Shown here one piece after another: positions 34,980-44,643 of a DNA stretch of 64,000 bases (position 1 is its first letter; the number at the start of each line of letters is the position of its first letter). The DNA lies in assembly GCF_029760895.1 (NCBI RefSeq), contig NZ_CP121679.1, positions 186,001 to 250,000 on the forward strand, read 5' to 3'. Made by a program: the position numbers and the translations under genes. Under the pieces are notes generated by a model. It saw only the letters and a list, made by a program, of their open reading frames with translations, was not told the origin of the DNA and searched no databases. Source of the DNA: Ancylobacter sp. WKF20 (GTDB taxonomy: Bacteria; Pseudomonadota; Alphaproteobacteria; Rhizobiales; Xanthobacteraceae).

Positions 34980-35241
34980 ATCCGTCGATTCGAGTCCGAA
35001 AGGCGCACGCTAGGCAGGGGGTGGGGTTGCGGGGTGTTATCCGGCTATAGCCCGTGAACCCCGGGGTGAGGCTCCAGCCGCGGGCCATTCCGGGCCGCCG
35101 GCGAGGGCCGACCCTGCGCAAGGGCTGAAAGCAACATCCCGCGTCAGCAGCGATGTCACCGCGCCACCTTCCTCATGACGGGAAGAAATTGCAATTAATT
35201 TCGTATTAATAAATGTGATGCCATGCTGGAGCGGCGTCGGC
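34980..35241. other. intergenic region between the Rrf2 gene and the helicase gene
   Basis: These 262 bp contain the presumed Rrf2 gene promoter and an AT-rich stretch at 35185-35220 (GCAATTAATTTCGTATTAATAAATG), unusual for this genome, just beyond the 3' end of the helicase gene. No gene or clear terminator was found. Confidence 0.4.
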
Positions 35242-36570
35242 TCAGACGATGGCGTCGGGCGGCAGCCCCGCCTCGAATGCCGCCGTGAAGGCGGCGACCC
35301 GCCGGTCGATGCGGATGTCGGAGGCGCGCAAGGGCCGCGCGAGCGAGAGCCCTTCCAGCGAGCGGGCGCGCGAGAGCGCGACATAGGCCTGCCCGGCAGC
35401 GAAGGCGCCGCTGTCGAAATCGATGCGCACATCTTCCAGCGTCAAGCCCTGCGCCTTGTGGACCGTGACGGCCCAGGCCGGGACAAGGGGAAGCTGGGTG
35501 TAGCTGCCCACCACCTTGGCTTCGATCTTGCCCGTCGTCTCGCTCCAGTCGTAGCGGATGCGTTCCCAGCTGGTGCGCTCGATCTCCACCACCCCGCCCG
35601 CGTCGAGCCGGACGAAGGCGCGGTCATGGGCGAGGCCGGTCACGGTGCCGACGGAGCCATTGACCCATTGCCGCTCGGGATCGTTGCGCACCGCCATGAC
35701 GCGGGCACCGACCTTGAGCACCAGAAGCTCCGGCACGGGCAGGCGGTCATTGGCGAGGTCGAACTCGCCCTCGCTGCGCCCCTCATAGATGCGGCCGGCC
35801 TCGACCAGCCCGTCCATGCCGTGGCGGTTGTAGCCGTCCACCCGCATATTGGTCGGCGCCAGCACGACCGGGACGCGGCCGGGGCGATGCTCGCGGAAGG
35901 AGGCGCTGTTGATGGCGTCGATGGCGCGCATCATGTTGCGGCCGGCGCGCAGGTCCGCGAGGTGATCGACGAAGGTGGCGTCGCTCTGCCGGTAGACCTG
36001 GCGGAAGGGCAGGCGGGTGATGTCCACCTCGCGCAGCACCCGCGCGTCGAAGGCGAACGGCCCCTCATAGCCGAGATGGCCGAGGATCTCGCGCTCGGCC
36101 TGCGGCACCACCGGCGGGAGCTGCAGGAAATCGCCGACCAGGATCACCTGCACGCCGCCAAAGGGCGTCGGATCGTTGCGAGCGATGCGCAGCGAACGGT
36201 CGACCGCGTCCAGCACATCGGCGCGCACCATCGACACCTCGTCGATGATGAGCCGCTCCAGCTTCTTCATCAGCGTGCGCTTGGGCGCGCGCGGCTTCAC
36301 CTGGTCGGGGTCGATGAGGCGCGGCGGCAGGCCGAAGAAGGAGTGGATGGTCTGCCCGCCGAGCTGCAAGGCGGCGACGCCGGTGGGCGCCAGAAACGCC
36401 TGCTTGCTGCCGCCCTGCCGGCGCAGCGCCTGCAGGAAGGTGGTCTTGCCGGTGCCGGCGCCGCCGATCACCATCACCAGCGGCGCGCCCTCGCGGATGA
36501 GCGCCAGCGGCCCGGCAAAGGCATCATCGGGCACGGTGGGTCGAATCGCAGGGGTGGGGCGCTCGGTCAT
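35242..36570 (-). CDS. PIF1-like AAA family helicase
   Basis: This 442-residue SF1B helicase of the PIF1/RecD type has Walker A VIGGAGTGKTTFLQALRR (about residue 33) and LAPTGVAALQLGGQTIHSFFGLPP (motif Ia). Walker B LIIDEVSMVRADVLDAVD, GDFLQLPPV (motif III), and C-terminal VHKAQGLTLEDVRID and YVALSRARSLEGL (motifs V/VI) follow. I chose ATG 36570 because the longer frame upstream is antisense to the transporter gene. It probably unwinds DNA in the cytoplasm. The biological pathway is not shown. Confidence 0.88.
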   Translation of the reverse strand: MTERPTPAIRPTVPDDAFAGPLALIREGAPLVMVIGGAGTGKTTFLQALRRQGGSKQAFLAPTGVAALQLGGQTIHSFFGLPPRLIDPDQVKPRAPKRTLMKKLERLIIDEVSMVRADVLDAVDRSLRIARNDPTPFGGVQVILVGDFLQLPPVVPQAEREILGHLGYEGPFAFDARVLREVDITRLPFRQVYRQSDATFVDHLADLRAGRNMMRAIDAINSASFREHRPGRVPVVLAPTNMRVDGYNRHGMDGLVEAGRIYEGRSEGEFDLANDRLPVPELLVLKVGARVMAVRNDPERQWVNGSVGTVTGLAHDRAFVRLDAGGVVEIERTSWERIRYDWSETTGKIEAKVVGSYTQLPLVPAWAVTVHKAQGLTLEDVRIDFDSGAFAAGQAYVALSRARSLEGLSLARPLRASDIRIDRRVAAFTAAFEAGLPPDAIV

Positions 36571-36620
36571 GCCGGCAAAAAAGCACAGGAACGCCCGGAA
36601 CACACGCCGGGGCGCTGGCG

Positions 36621-37460
36621 CTAATGCAGCTTGATGAGGGCGAGGCCGAGCACGATGAGCCCGGCTGCCCCCAGCCGCTCCAACTTCAGCGGCTCGCGCA
36701 GCACCACCACGGCGATCAGCGCGGCGAACATGACGCTGGATTCCCGCACGGCCGAGACCAGGCCGATGGGCGCCTTGGTCATCGCCCAGATGGTGATCCA
36801 ATAGGCCGAGAGCGACATCGCCCCGCCGAAAATGCCCGGCACCACGAAGCCGGTCGCCGGGCGCAGCGCCGCCGGACCGAGCCGGAGCAGTGCCACGATG
36901 AGCACGCAGGGCCCTTCCAGCAGGAACAGCCAGGCCGAATAAAGATGCGGGCTGCCGGCGGAGCGTGCGCCGAGCCCGTCGATCAACGAATAGACCGCGA
37001 TGCTGAGCGCGCAGGCGAGCGCGAGGGCAAGCGCGCGCGCGTCGAACCCGCCGCCCTTGGGCCGCCAGGCGATGGCGAGCACGCCGGCCGCCAGCACGAC
37101 GACGCCGAGCACGCCCTGCGCGTCGATCGGTTCGCCCAGCAGCACCAACGAGAACAGCGTGGTGATGAGCGGCGAGCCGCCGCGCGCCAGCGGGTAGACG
37201 AAGCCCATATCGGCGCGGCGATAGGCGCCGGTGAGCGTGAGGTAATAAACGAGGTGGACGGCGATGGAGCCGGCGATCCATGGCCAGACATGCAGCGGGG
37301 GCAGGCCGAACCACAGCGCGGCGGGCAAGGCGATAACGCTGCACGCGGCGGTGATGAGCACCACCGCGACCAGCGGGTCGAGCCGGATCTTCAGAATGGC
37401 GTTCCAGCCGGCATGCATGGCGGCGGCGGCGATGACCGCCAGAAACACGCTGGGTTCCAT
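36621..37460 (-). CDS. EamA/DMT family transporter (paralogue 1)
   Basis: This 279-residue ten-TM protein of the drug/metabolite transporter superfamily has two EamA repeats. The segments MHAGWNAILKIRLDP, LPAALWFGLPPLHVWPW, AYRRADMGFVYPLARG and SAVRESSVMFAALIAVVVLREPL are visible. It closely resembles the next gene throughout, so the two are tandem duplicates. Substrate is unknown. DMT members export amino acids, metabolites or nucleosides. Confidence 0.9.
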   Translation of the reverse strand: MEPSVFLAVIAAAAMHAGWNAILKIRLDPLVAVVLITAACSVIALPAALWFGLPPLHVWPWIAGSIAVHLVYYLTLTGAYRRADMGFVYPLARGGSPLITTLFSLVLLGEPIDAQGVLGVVVLAAGVLAIAWRPKGGGFDARALALALACALSIAVYSLIDGLGARSAGSPHLYSAWLFLLEGPCVLIVALLRLGPAALRPATGFVVPGIFGGAMSLSAYWITIWAMTKAPIGLVSAVRESSVMFAALIAVVVLREPLKLERLGAAGLIVLGLALIKLH

Positions 37461-37524
37461 GACACTGCCGGGAGGTGGAAGACCCCGCCTCGTTAGCTGA
37501 TTCCTTAGCCGGCGGCGGGAAAAT

Positions 37525-38379
37525 TCAGAACAGCTTGATCAGCGCGAGGCCGCTCACCACAAGGAAGGCGGCGATCACCCGGTCGGCCCGCAAGGGCTCG
37601 CGCAGCAGCGTCACCGAGAGAATGGCGCCGAACAGCACGCTGGATTCACGCACCGCCGTCACCAGCCCGATGGGCGCCTGCGTCATCGCCCACACCGAGA
37701 GCCAGTAGCTCACGAACAGCATCGTCCCGCCGAGGAGGCCCCAGGGCAGGAAGGTGAGCAGGGGCGCCACCGCCCGCCGGCCCTTCCACGACAGGAGCAG
37801 GATGGTGATGACAACCGCATCCGCCACGAACAGCCAGGTCGTGTAGAGATTGGCCTGCCCGGTCACCCGCGCGGCGGTGCCGTCGACAATGGTGAAGGCG
37901 GTGGCGGCGACGCCCGAGCCGAGCGCCAGCAGCAGCGCGCGCCCTTCCAGCGCATGGCCGAGCGCATGGCGGTCAAAGGCGTGGCGGCCGACAAGGAGGA
38001 TGCTGGAGGCGAGCAGCAGGATGCCGACCATGCCGACCGGCGAGATCGCCTCGCCCATGATGAAGATGGAGATGCCGGCGGTCATCAGGAGCGCGCTGCC
38101 GCGCGCGACCGGGTAGGCCATGCCGAGATCGGCCCGGCTATAGGCGCCGATGATGAAGGCGTAATAGGACAGGTGGCAGCAGACCGAGAGCCCGATCCAG
38201 GGCAGCACGTCCAGCCCCGGCAGGCCGAACCAGAGCGCGAAGGGCAGGGCGGCGACGCCCCCGCAGATGCCGACCAGCACGAGCGCGCTGAACGGATCGA
38301 GCCGGATCTTGAGGATGACGTTCCAGCCCGCCTGGGTGGCGGCGGAGACGAGCATCACGAGGAAGACGGTGAGGTCCAT
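37525..38379 (-). CDS. EamA/DMT family transporter (paralogue 2)
   Basis: This 284-residue DMT transporter parallels the downstream paralogue: TQAGWNVILKIRLDP, LPFALWFGLPGLDVLPW, AYSRADLGMAYPVARG and TAVRESSVLFGAILSVTLLREPL. I chose ATG 38379 rather than a GTG two codons earlier. The 64-bp spacing and same strand suggest one transcript for both. Two half-size paralogues in tandem may work as a heteromer or as separate carriers. Confidence 0.9.
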   Translation of the reverse strand: MDLTVFLVMLVSAATQAGWNVILKIRLDPFSALVLVGICGGVAALPFALWFGLPGLDVLPWIGLSVCCHLSYYAFIIGAYSRADLGMAYPVARGSALLMTAGISIFIMGEAISPVGMVGILLLASSILLVGRHAFDRHALGHALEGRALLLALGSGVAATAFTIVDGTAARVTGQANLYTTWLFVADAVVITILLLSWKGRRAVAPLLTFLPWGLLGGTMLFVSYWLSVWAMTQAPIGLVTAVRESSVLFGAILSVTLLREPLRADRVIAAFLVVSGLALIKLF

Positions 38380-38466
38380 GAACACAGCGGGTGCGGCGGG
38401 GGCATTACCTTGTTACCCCATACCGCCCCCGCTGCCGAGTGCGCTTTTCGTGAAGCCGGCGCGGGA

Positions 38467-39924
38467 TCAGACCCCGAGCTGGGTAACGAACTTGGTGTTC
38501 ACATAGGCTTCCATCGCCTCGGTGCCGCCTTCCGAGCCATAGCCGGAATCCTTGATGCCGCCGAACGGCACTTCGGGCAGGGCGAGGCCGTGATGGTTGA
38601 TCGAGACCATGCCGCTCTCCACCCGGCGGGCGAACTCGTCGGCGCGCTGGCCGGAGGTGGTGTAGGCGTAAGCCGCGAGGCCATAGGGCAGACGGTTGGA
38701 CTCGGCGATCACCGCCTCCATGGAGGAGAAGGGCTGGATCGGCACCACCGGCCCGAAGGGCTCCTCATTGAGGATGCGGGCATCGGCCGGCAGGTCGGTC
38801 AGTACGGTCGGCTGGAAGAAATAGCCCTTATTGCCGATGCGCGCGCCGCCGGTGCGCAGCGTCGCGCCCTTGGCGACGGCGTCGGCGGTCAGCGCCTCCA
38901 TGGCCTCGACGCGGCGGGCATTGGCCAGCGGGCCCATGCGCACGCTCTCATCGAGCCCGTTGCCGACCTTCACGGTCTTCACCGCCTCGGTGAAGCCGTC
39001 GACGAAGCGCTCATAGATGTCCTGATGGACGAGGAAGCGGGTCGGGGAGACGCAGACCTGCCCGGCATTGCGGAACTTCGCGCCCGACAGCAGCTTCACC
39101 GCCACGTCGACATCGGCATCCTCGAACACCACGGCCGGGGCGTGGCCGCCCAGCTCCATGGTGACGCGCTTCATGTGCAGGCCCGCCAGCGCGGCGAGCT
39201 GCTTGCCGACCACGGTGGAGCCGGTGAAGGAGATCTTCTTCACCACCGGGTGCGGGATCAGATACTCGGAAATCTCCGAGGGCACGCCGAAGACGAGGTT
39301 GACCACGCCCTTGGGCAGGCCGGCATCCTCATAGGCCTTGACGAGGGCGGCGCAGCTCGCCGGCGTCTCTTCCGGTCCCTTGAGGATGACCGCGCAGCCG
39401 GCGGCGAGCGCGGCGGAGACCTTGCGGACCGCCTGGTTGATCGGGAAGTTCCACGGGGTGAAGGCGGCGACGACGCCGACCGGCTCGCGGTGGACGATCT
39501 GCTGGATCCCGGCGGCGCGCGCGGGGATCAGGCGGCCATACTGGCGGCGGCCTTCCTCGGCGAACCAGTCGATGATGTCGGCGGCGGCGAGCGTCTCGAC
39601 ACGGGCTTCCGCGACCGGCTTGCCCTGCTCCAGCGTCATGATGCGGGAAATCTCTTCCGCCCGCTCGCGCAGCAGCTCGGCGGCCTTGCGCATCAGCTTG
39701 TAGCGCTCATGCGGGGCGGTGTGGCGCCAGGTGGCGAAGCCCTTCTCGGCGGCGGCGAGCGCCGCGTCGAGATCGGCCTTGCTGGCGTGAGCGAGGGTGC
39801 CGATGACTTCCTCGGTCGCGGGGTTGACGATGGGCTGCGTCGCCGGCTTGTCCCCGTGCCCGCTGCCTCCCCGCCACTGGCCGTCGATGAAGAGCTGGAC
39901 GTCGGGATAGGAGACGGTGAGCAT
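38467..39924 (-). CDS. gabD: NAD(P)-dependent succinate-semialdehyde dehydrogenase-type aldehyde dehydrogenase
   Basis: This 485-residue ALDH has [21 protein letters not shown] (cofactor-binding Asn region), [14 protein letters not shown], the catalytic Glu in [18 protein letters not shown] and the nucleophile Cys in [23 protein letters not shown] and [14 protein letters not shown] close the fold. These are typical of the GabD/SSADH group, which oxidises succinate semialdehyde to succinate. Related semialdehydes are possible. I chose ATG 39924 because the frame upstream lacks ALDH similarity. No gabT is adjacent. Confidence 0.85.
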   Translation of the reverse strand: MLTVSYPDVQLFIDGQWRGGSGHGDKPATQPIVNPATEEVIGTLAHASKADLDAALAAAEKGFATWRHTAPHERYKLMRKAAELLRERAEEISRIMTLEQGKPVAEARVETLAAADIIDWFAEEGRRQYGRLIPARAAGIQQIVHREPVGVVAAFTPWNFPINQAVRKVSAALAAGCAVILKGPEETPASCAALVKAYEDAGLPKGVVNLVFGVPSEISEYLIPHPVVKKISFTGSTVVGKQLAALAGLHMKRVTMELGGHAPAVVFEDADVDVAVKLLSGAKFRNAGQVCVSPTRFLVHQDIYERFVDGFTEAVKTVKVGNGLDESVRMGPLANARRVEAMEALTADAVAKGATLRTGGARIGNKGYFFQPTVLTDLPADARILNEEPFGPVVPIQPFSSMEAVIAESNRLPYGLAAYAYTTSGQRADEFARRVESGMVSINHHGLALPEVPFGGIKDSGYGSEGGTEAMEAYVNTKFVTQLGV

Positions 39925-40085
39925 GATCTGTCCTCTCGGCACGATCGCGTCGGAAGCCGGACCGGGCCGGCGGCGGATTGCCCCAACACCTAATCTCCCG
40001 CGCTGCATTGCGAAAGGGGCGTCGGCGCGCCTCTGTGCCCGCATTTCTGCACATTGCCGGCGGGCCATGGGCGAAAACGCCCGGA

Positions 40086-40110
40086 GGAACCGCCGCAGCT
40101 ACGGGCCGTT
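40086..40110 (+). promoter_or_regulatory. EcfG-type (general stress response) promoter, site 1
   Basis: GGAAC (40086-40090), a 16-bp spacer, then CGTT (40107-40110). This matches the alphaproteobacterial EcfG consensus GGAAC-N16/17-CGTT and lies 31 bp before the ATG at 40142 on the same strand. Confidence 0.65.
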
Positions 40111-40141
40111 ACCCATGGGAACCACAGCGGGCGGAACAGAG

Positions 40142-40516
40142 ATGACGACGGCGGATCGACTGCGCGCGGATATCGACCGGGGCCAGGCCGGCGACAAGGT
40201 GCCGTTCTCCGACCCGGCGGCGGCGCCGCTCGGCACGGACGACGAGGCCGCCGGCACGCCGCCCACCGCCGAGCGCGTGGCGCTCGCCCGCGCCACCGAA
40301 GGCGGGGCCGGGCGCGAGCCGCCGCCGGGCGATACCGGTGAGGAACGTCGGCCCTATAATGACGAGGCGCAGGACAGCCTTCCCGGCCAGATGCCCGGTG
40401 CCCCCGCCGCGCCCCGCCATGGCCGGGGCGGCAACCGCCGCGCCGCCTATGTGCTGGCCGGCGCGGTGGTGGTGATGGGCGCGCTGCTGGCGATCTGGGC
40501 GGCGATCATGGCGTGA
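40142..40516 (+). CDS. hypothetical protein with one C-terminal membrane segment
   Basis: This 124-residue protein of unknown function begins MTTADRLRADIDRGQAGDK. A hydrophilic Pro/Ala/Gly/acidic region follows, with PYNDEAQDSLPGQMPGAP, a basic stretch (RHGRGGNRR) and a terminal hydrophobic helix YVLAGAVVVMGALLAIWAAIM. The tail-anchor topology would leave the N-terminal part cytoplasmic. I chose ATG 40142, with GGAACAGAG upstream, over longer in-frame starts that run through the promoter. An EcfG-type promoter suggests a general stress role. No family was recognised. Confidence 0.7.
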   Translation: MTTADRLRADIDRGQAGDKVPFSDPAAAPLGTDDEAAGTPPTAERVALARATEGGAGREPPPGDTGEERRPYNDEAQDSLPGQMPGAPAAPRHGRGGNRRAAYVLAGAVVVMGALLAIWAAIMA

Positions 40517-40547
40517 ACGCGGGCGCCGCGTTCAGCACTTTGTGGGA

Positions 40548-43340
40548 TCAGCGGTTCTCGCGCAGGATCTCGCGCTTGCCGGCATGGTTGGCCGGGCCGA
40601 CGATGCCCTCATTCTCCATCCGCTCCATGATGGAAGCGGCGCGGTTATAGCCGATCTGCAGGCGGCGCTGGATGTAGGAGGTCGACGCCTTCTTGTCGCG
40701 CAGCACCACGGCCACCGCCTGATCATAGACCTCGCCCGGCTCCTCCCCCATCGCGCTCTTGTCGAACACGGCGGCGTCGTCCGGGATCGGCTCGTCTTCT
40801 TCCTCGGCGGTGACCTCGTCGAGATATTCCGGCCGCGCCTGGCACTTCAGGTGCTCGACCACGCGCTCGACTTCCTGGTCGGAGACGAAGGGGCCGTGGA
40901 CGCGCGAGATGCGCCCACCGCCGGCCATGTAGAGCATGTCGCCCTGGCCGAGCAGCTGCTCGGCGCCCATCTCGCCCAGGATGGTGCGCGAGTCGATCTT
41001 GCTGGTGACCTGGAAGGAGATGCGGGTCGGGAAGTTCGCCTTGATCGTGCCGGTGATGACGTCCACGCTCGGGCGCTGCGTCGCCATGATCAGGTGAATG
41101 CCGGCCGCGCGCGCCATCTGGGCGAGGCGCTGGATCGCGCCCTCGATCTCCTTGCCGGCCACCATCATCAGGTCGGCCATCTCGTCGACGACAATGACGA
41201 TGTAGGGGAGGGGCGCGAGATCCATGATCTCCTCCTCCTCGATGATCTCCCCGGTCTCGCGGTCAAAACCCTTCTGCACCGTGCGGGTGATGATCTCGCC
41301 CTTGCCGGCCGCTTCCGCGACGCGGGCATTGAAACCATCAATGTTGCGCACGCCGAGGCGGCTCATCTTGCGGTAGCGCTCCTCCATCTCGCGCACCGCC
41401 CATTTGAGGGCGACGATCGCCTTCTTCGGATCGGTGACGACGGGGGTGAGCAGATGCGGGATGCCCTCATAGACCGAGAGTTCCAGCATCTTCGGGTCGA
41501 TCATGATGAGGCGGCACTGGTCCGGGCGGTGCCGGTAGAGCAGGCTCAGGATCATCGTGTTGATGGCGACCGACTTGCCCGAGCCGGTGGTGCCGGCGAC
41601 CAGCAGATGCGGCATGCGGGCGAGATCGACGATCACCGCCTCGCCGCCAATGGTCTTGCCGAGCGCGATGGCCAGCTTGGCCTTGGCCGCCTCATATTCA
41701 TGGCTCGCCAGCATCTCGCGCAGCCACACCGTCTCGCGGCGCTGGTTCGGCAGCTCGATGCCGATGACGTTGCGCCCTTCCACCACGGCGACGCGGGCGG
41801 AGACCGCGCTCATCGAGCGGGCGATGTCGGCGGACAGGCCGATGACGCGGCTGGACTTGATGCCGGGCGCGGGCTCCAGCTCATAGAGCGTGACCACGGG
41901 GCCGGGATTGGCGTCGATGATCTCGCCGCGCACGCCGAAATCATGCAGCACCTGCTGCAGCTTCACCGAATTGCGGTCGAGGAATTCTTCCGACAGCTCA
42001 TAGTCCGGCTCGGTCTCCGGCGGCTCGGCCAGCAGGTCGAGCGGCGGCAGTTCATAGGCATCGCTGTCGGGCAGCGCCGCCGGGCGCGGCGTCGGTGCGG
42101 GACGCGCCGCCACCGGGGCGGGAGCGACCGGAGCGACAACGGCAACAGGGGCGGCGACGACGGGAGCGGGTGCCGGCGTCGGCGGCGGCGCGGGCTCGGC
42201 GACGGGCACCAGAGCGAAGCTCGGCCAGGAGAACGAGACTTCCGCCGGCGCGACGGTGTAGCCGCCAAGGCTCGGCAGCACGGAGGCGGTCCACTCGGCG
42301 GGCGCGTCCTCGCCGACGGCTTCCTCGGTGGAGGCATCCTCGGGCGTGGCGTCGTCGAAGGTCTGGTCGGCGAGGCTGTCTTCGATCAGCTCGTCAAAGC
42401 CGGCGATGGAGCCCCAGGCCGCCTCGTCGGCGGCGGCGTTCACCGGTGCGGCCAGCAGCTCCGGCAGCGGGGCCGCGTGGTCGGCCACTTCCGGCGCCTC
42501 ATAGGCGTCGGCGAAGGGCAGGGACTCGAACGCCTCGGCATCCTCCAGCCAGACATCCTCGCTCGGCGCGACATCCTGCTGCGCCGAGGCGACCGGCGGC
42601 ACGTCCCAGCCGAGCTGGATCATGCCGGCGATCTGGCGGATCGAGGACGGCGCGGCGACGGGCGAGGGGCGGGGCGCGGTGGCGGCGCGATCATTGGCGG
42701 CCAGCGGCGGCTTCAGCTCGGCGGCGGGCGCGGCGATTGCGGCCGGCTCAGGCACGGCGACCACGACCGGCGCGGGGGTCTCGATCACCTGAAACGCCGG
42801 AATCGCCGCCGCGATCACCGTCTCCGCCGCAGGCTCGGTCACCTGCTCAACCGCCTTCTCCGCCGCCCTCTCTGCCGCCTGCCCGGCGGCCTGGCGCAGC
42901 GCGTCTTCCTGCGCGGCGAGCGCGCGTCGGGCGTCGGCGGCGATCAGCGGCTTGGGAATGGCGCCCAGCGGCGGCTTGCGCGGCGGCACGCGCAGCACCG
43001 GCGTCTGCGAGGGGCGCGGCGGCACCAGCGCGGTGGTATCGAGCGCGGCGCTCTCTAGCGAGGGTTCGGCCTTCACCGGCTCCGGCGCGGGCTTGCGCAG
43101 CAGATAGTCCGGCGTGCGGGTGAAACGGGTATTGGACGGCAGGGTGAAGGGCTGCAGCCAGCTCGGCACCAGAACGCGGGCCGGCACCGGCACGGCCGTG
43201 TTCACCCCCTTGGCGCCCTTCGGCGGGGGCGGGGCGAAGACCGGCTTGGGGTTGGCCCGCGAGAGGACGCGCGGCGCGCTCTCGCTGGCCTCGGAAGGCT
43301 TGCTCTCGTTCGTGTCGGACGGACGCGCCGGGGTACGCAT
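40548..43340 (-). CDS. ftsK: DNA translocase FtsK (form without N-terminal membrane domain)
   Basis: This 930-residue FtsK/SpoIIIE-family motor begins with a long Pro/Ala/Glu-rich, probably disordered region (about residues 1-440). The FtsK alpha/beta motor follows, with Walker [17 protein letters not shown] near residue 578, Walker [16 protein letters not shown] and [20 protein letters not shown]. The C-terminal gamma winged helix [28 protein letters not shown] reads KOPS. The hydrophobic helices expected at the N-terminus of divisome FtsK are missing. Rhizobiales often carry two FtsK-type proteins, and this may be the soluble one. Start ATG 43340; an ATG at 43379 is possible. Confidence 0.9.
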   Translation of the reverse strand: MRTPARPSDTNESKPSEASESAPRVLSRANPKPVFAPPPPKGAKGVNTAVPVPARVLVPSWLQPFTLPSNTRFTRTPDYLLRKPAPEPVKAEPSLESAALDTTALVPPRPSQTPVLRVPPRKPPLGAIPKPLIAADARRALAAQEDALRQAAGQAAERAAEKAVEQVTEPAAETVIAAAIPAFQVIETPAPVVVAVPEPAAIAAPAAELKPPLAANDRAATAPRPSPVAAPSSIRQIAGMIQLGWDVPPVASAQQDVAPSEDVWLEDAEAFESLPFADAYEAPEVADHAAPLPELLAAPVNAAADEAAWGSIAGFDELIEDSLADQTFDDATPEDASTEEAVGEDAPAEWTASVLPSLGGYTVAPAEVSFSWPSFALVPVAEPAPPPTPAPAPVVAAPVAVVAPVAPAPVAARPAPTPRPAALPDSDAYELPPLDLLAEPPETEPDYELSEEFLDRNSVKLQQVLHDFGVRGEIIDANPGPVVTLYELEPAPGIKSSRVIGLSADIARSMSAVSARVAVVEGRNVIGIELPNQRRETVWLREMLASHEYEAAKAKLAIALGKTIGGEAVIVDLARMPHLLVAGTTGSGKSVAINTMILSLLYRHRPDQCRLIMIDPKMLELSVYEGIPHLLTPVVTDPKKAIVALKWAVREMEERYRKMSRLGVRNIDGFNARVAEAAGKGEIITRTVQKGFDRETGEIIEEEEIMDLAPLPYIVIVVDEMADLMMVAGKEIEGAIQRLAQMARAAGIHLIMATQRPSVDVITGTIKANFPTRISFQVTSKIDSRTILGEMGAEQLLGQGDMLYMAGGGRISRVHGPFVSDQEVERVVEHLKCQARPEYLDEVTAEEEDEPIPDDAAVFDKSAMGEEPGEVYDQAVAVVLRDKKASTSYIQRRLQIGYNRAASIMERMENEGIVGPANHAGKREILRENR

Positions 43341-43527
43341 GGGACGCCAGAACCTTTGCCGCTGAATACCGTGGTGCACCGGCCGCGAAGGGCGGGCGCC
43401 CCCTTCGGCCGTGCTCCATGGTTAGGAGCACAGCGTTAATGAAGGGTATGAAGCGGCAGGTTTTCCCCGGAGCTGTGGCGCGGATGTGTCACCCGCCCCC
43501 AGCGTGCCCCAGCATCCGGCGCGGCCA

Positions 43528-43558
43528 GTGTCAGGCGAGGCCGGTGTCAGGCGAGGCC
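43528..43558. repeat. 16-bp tandem direct repeat over a stop codon
   Basis: GTGTCAGGCGAGGCC occurs at 43528-43542 and again at 43544-43558. The minus-strand stop codon of the GNAT gene (TCA at 43547-43549) lies in the right-hand copy, and the left-hand copy holds a second TCA at 43531-43533. It looks like a small local duplication at the gene end. Confidence 0.8.
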
Positions 43559-43864
43559 GAGCGTCGCGCGGATCTCCGGCGCCATCAGGTCGTGGGTCTC
43601 CGGGCGCTTCATCATGTAGCGGCCGAACACCGAGCAGCGCGGCACCACGGAGAGGCCGCGCTGGCGCGCGCTGGCGAGGCCGGCCTCGACGAGGCGCGTG
43701 GCGATGCCGCGCCCGCCCAGCTCCGGCGGCACTTCCGTATGGGTGAAGATGATGTGGTCCGGGGCCAGAATATACTGGGCGACGGCGAGGTGGCCGTCCT
43801 GCTCGATCTCGAAACGGTCGGCGGCGCGGTTGTCACGCACGGGGATTTCGCCGTTGATGCTCAT
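43547..43864 (-). CDS. GNAT family N-acetyltransferase (small YjdJ-like)
   Basis: This 105-residue minimal GNAT protein has acetyl-CoA loop region PPELGGRGIATRLVEAGLASAR (Q/R-x-x-G-x-G/A) and VPRCSVFGRYMMKRPETHDL near the C-terminus, as in the YjdJ/COG2388 group. The N-terminus carries a strand-forming RFEIEQDGHLAVAQYIL. The acceptor is unknown. It lies upstream of ftsK on the same strand across about 206 bp with no clear gene. Confidence 0.85.
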   Translation of the reverse strand: MSINGEIPVRDNRAADRFEIEQDGHLAVAQYILAPDHIIFTHTEVPPELGGRGIATRLVEAGLASARQRGLSVVPRCSVFGRYMMKRPETHDLMAPEIRATLGLA

Positions 43865-44027
43865 CTCTTGCTCCTTGGGGGCCGCACCCGCTTATGTTGG
43901 CGTGGTTCGGGTCGGCCATGGGATATTGTCGACCAAAATTCCGGCCGAGTCGCCCCTGGGGCGGCGGGTCGGCGTGAATTTCCTGCGTCCGGGCATCTAG
44001 GGCGCGGCTGGATTGTGGAAAGCTCCG

Positions 44028-44639
44028 ATGACATCGATAGCCCCTGAGACCCGCGCCGCCGTGCTGGCGGCGCTTGCCGCGCGCCGCTCGGTGCCATCCG
44101 CCGGGCTGATCGAGCCGGGGCCGACGGGCGAGGAGCGCGCGACGCTGCTCACCCTCGCCGCCCGCGTGCCGGACCACGGCATGCTCACCCCCTGGCGGTT
44201 CATCCTGATCGAAGGGGAGGCGCGCGCGGCGCTGGGCGCGCGGCTGGCGCAGGCCTACCGGGAGGCCAATGGCCATATGCCCGAGGAAAAACGCGAGAAG
44301 TTCGCCGCCATCATGGGCCGGCTGTTTCCCGCCCCGCTCGCCGTGGTGGTGGTGAGCCGGCCGGTCGAGCACGCCTCCATCCCGCTCATCGAGCAGGAAC
44401 TGTCCGCCGGCGCGGTGTGTCTCAATCTGCTCAACGCCGCCCATGCGCTCGGCTATGCCGGCATCTGGGTCACCGGCTGGGCCGCGACGCACGGGGAAGC
44501 CGTGCGCCTGCTTGGCGTCGGCGACGGGGAACGGGTGGCGGGCATCCTGCACATCGGCACGGCGAAGGAGCCGCCCGCGGAGCGCCCGCGCCCGGATGTG
44601 GCGGCGCTCACCACCCGTTGGGCGCCGCCGGACGCTTAA
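44028..44639 (+). CDS. nitroreductase family protein
   Basis: This 203-residue FMN-dependent nitroreductase of the YdjA-like group has ARRSVPSAGLIEPGPT (FMN-binding Arg-Ser), AARVPDHGMLTPWRFILIEG and LLNAAHALGYAGIWVTGW, with GFLHIGT-like GILHIGTAKEPP near the end. It should use NAD(P)H to reduce nitro or quinone-like compounds. The physiological substrate is unknown. I chose ATG 44028; a TTG five codons upstream is less likely. It is convergent with the MscS gene, 4 bp apart. Confidence 0.87.
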   Translation: MTSIAPETRAAVLAALAARRSVPSAGLIEPGPTGEERATLLTLAARVPDHGMLTPWRFILIEGEARAALGARLAQAYREANGHMPEEKREKFAAIMGRLFPAPLAVVVVSRPVEHASIPLIEQELSAGAVCLNLLNAAHALGYAGIWVTGWAATHGEAVRLLGVGDGERVAGILHIGTAKEPPAERPRPDVAALTTRWAPPDA

Positions 44640-44643
44640 GGCG

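Noticed and set aside
36571..37344. N-terminal extension of the PIF1-like helicase
   Set aside because: The extension overlaps the EamA gene in another frame and has no helicase similarity.
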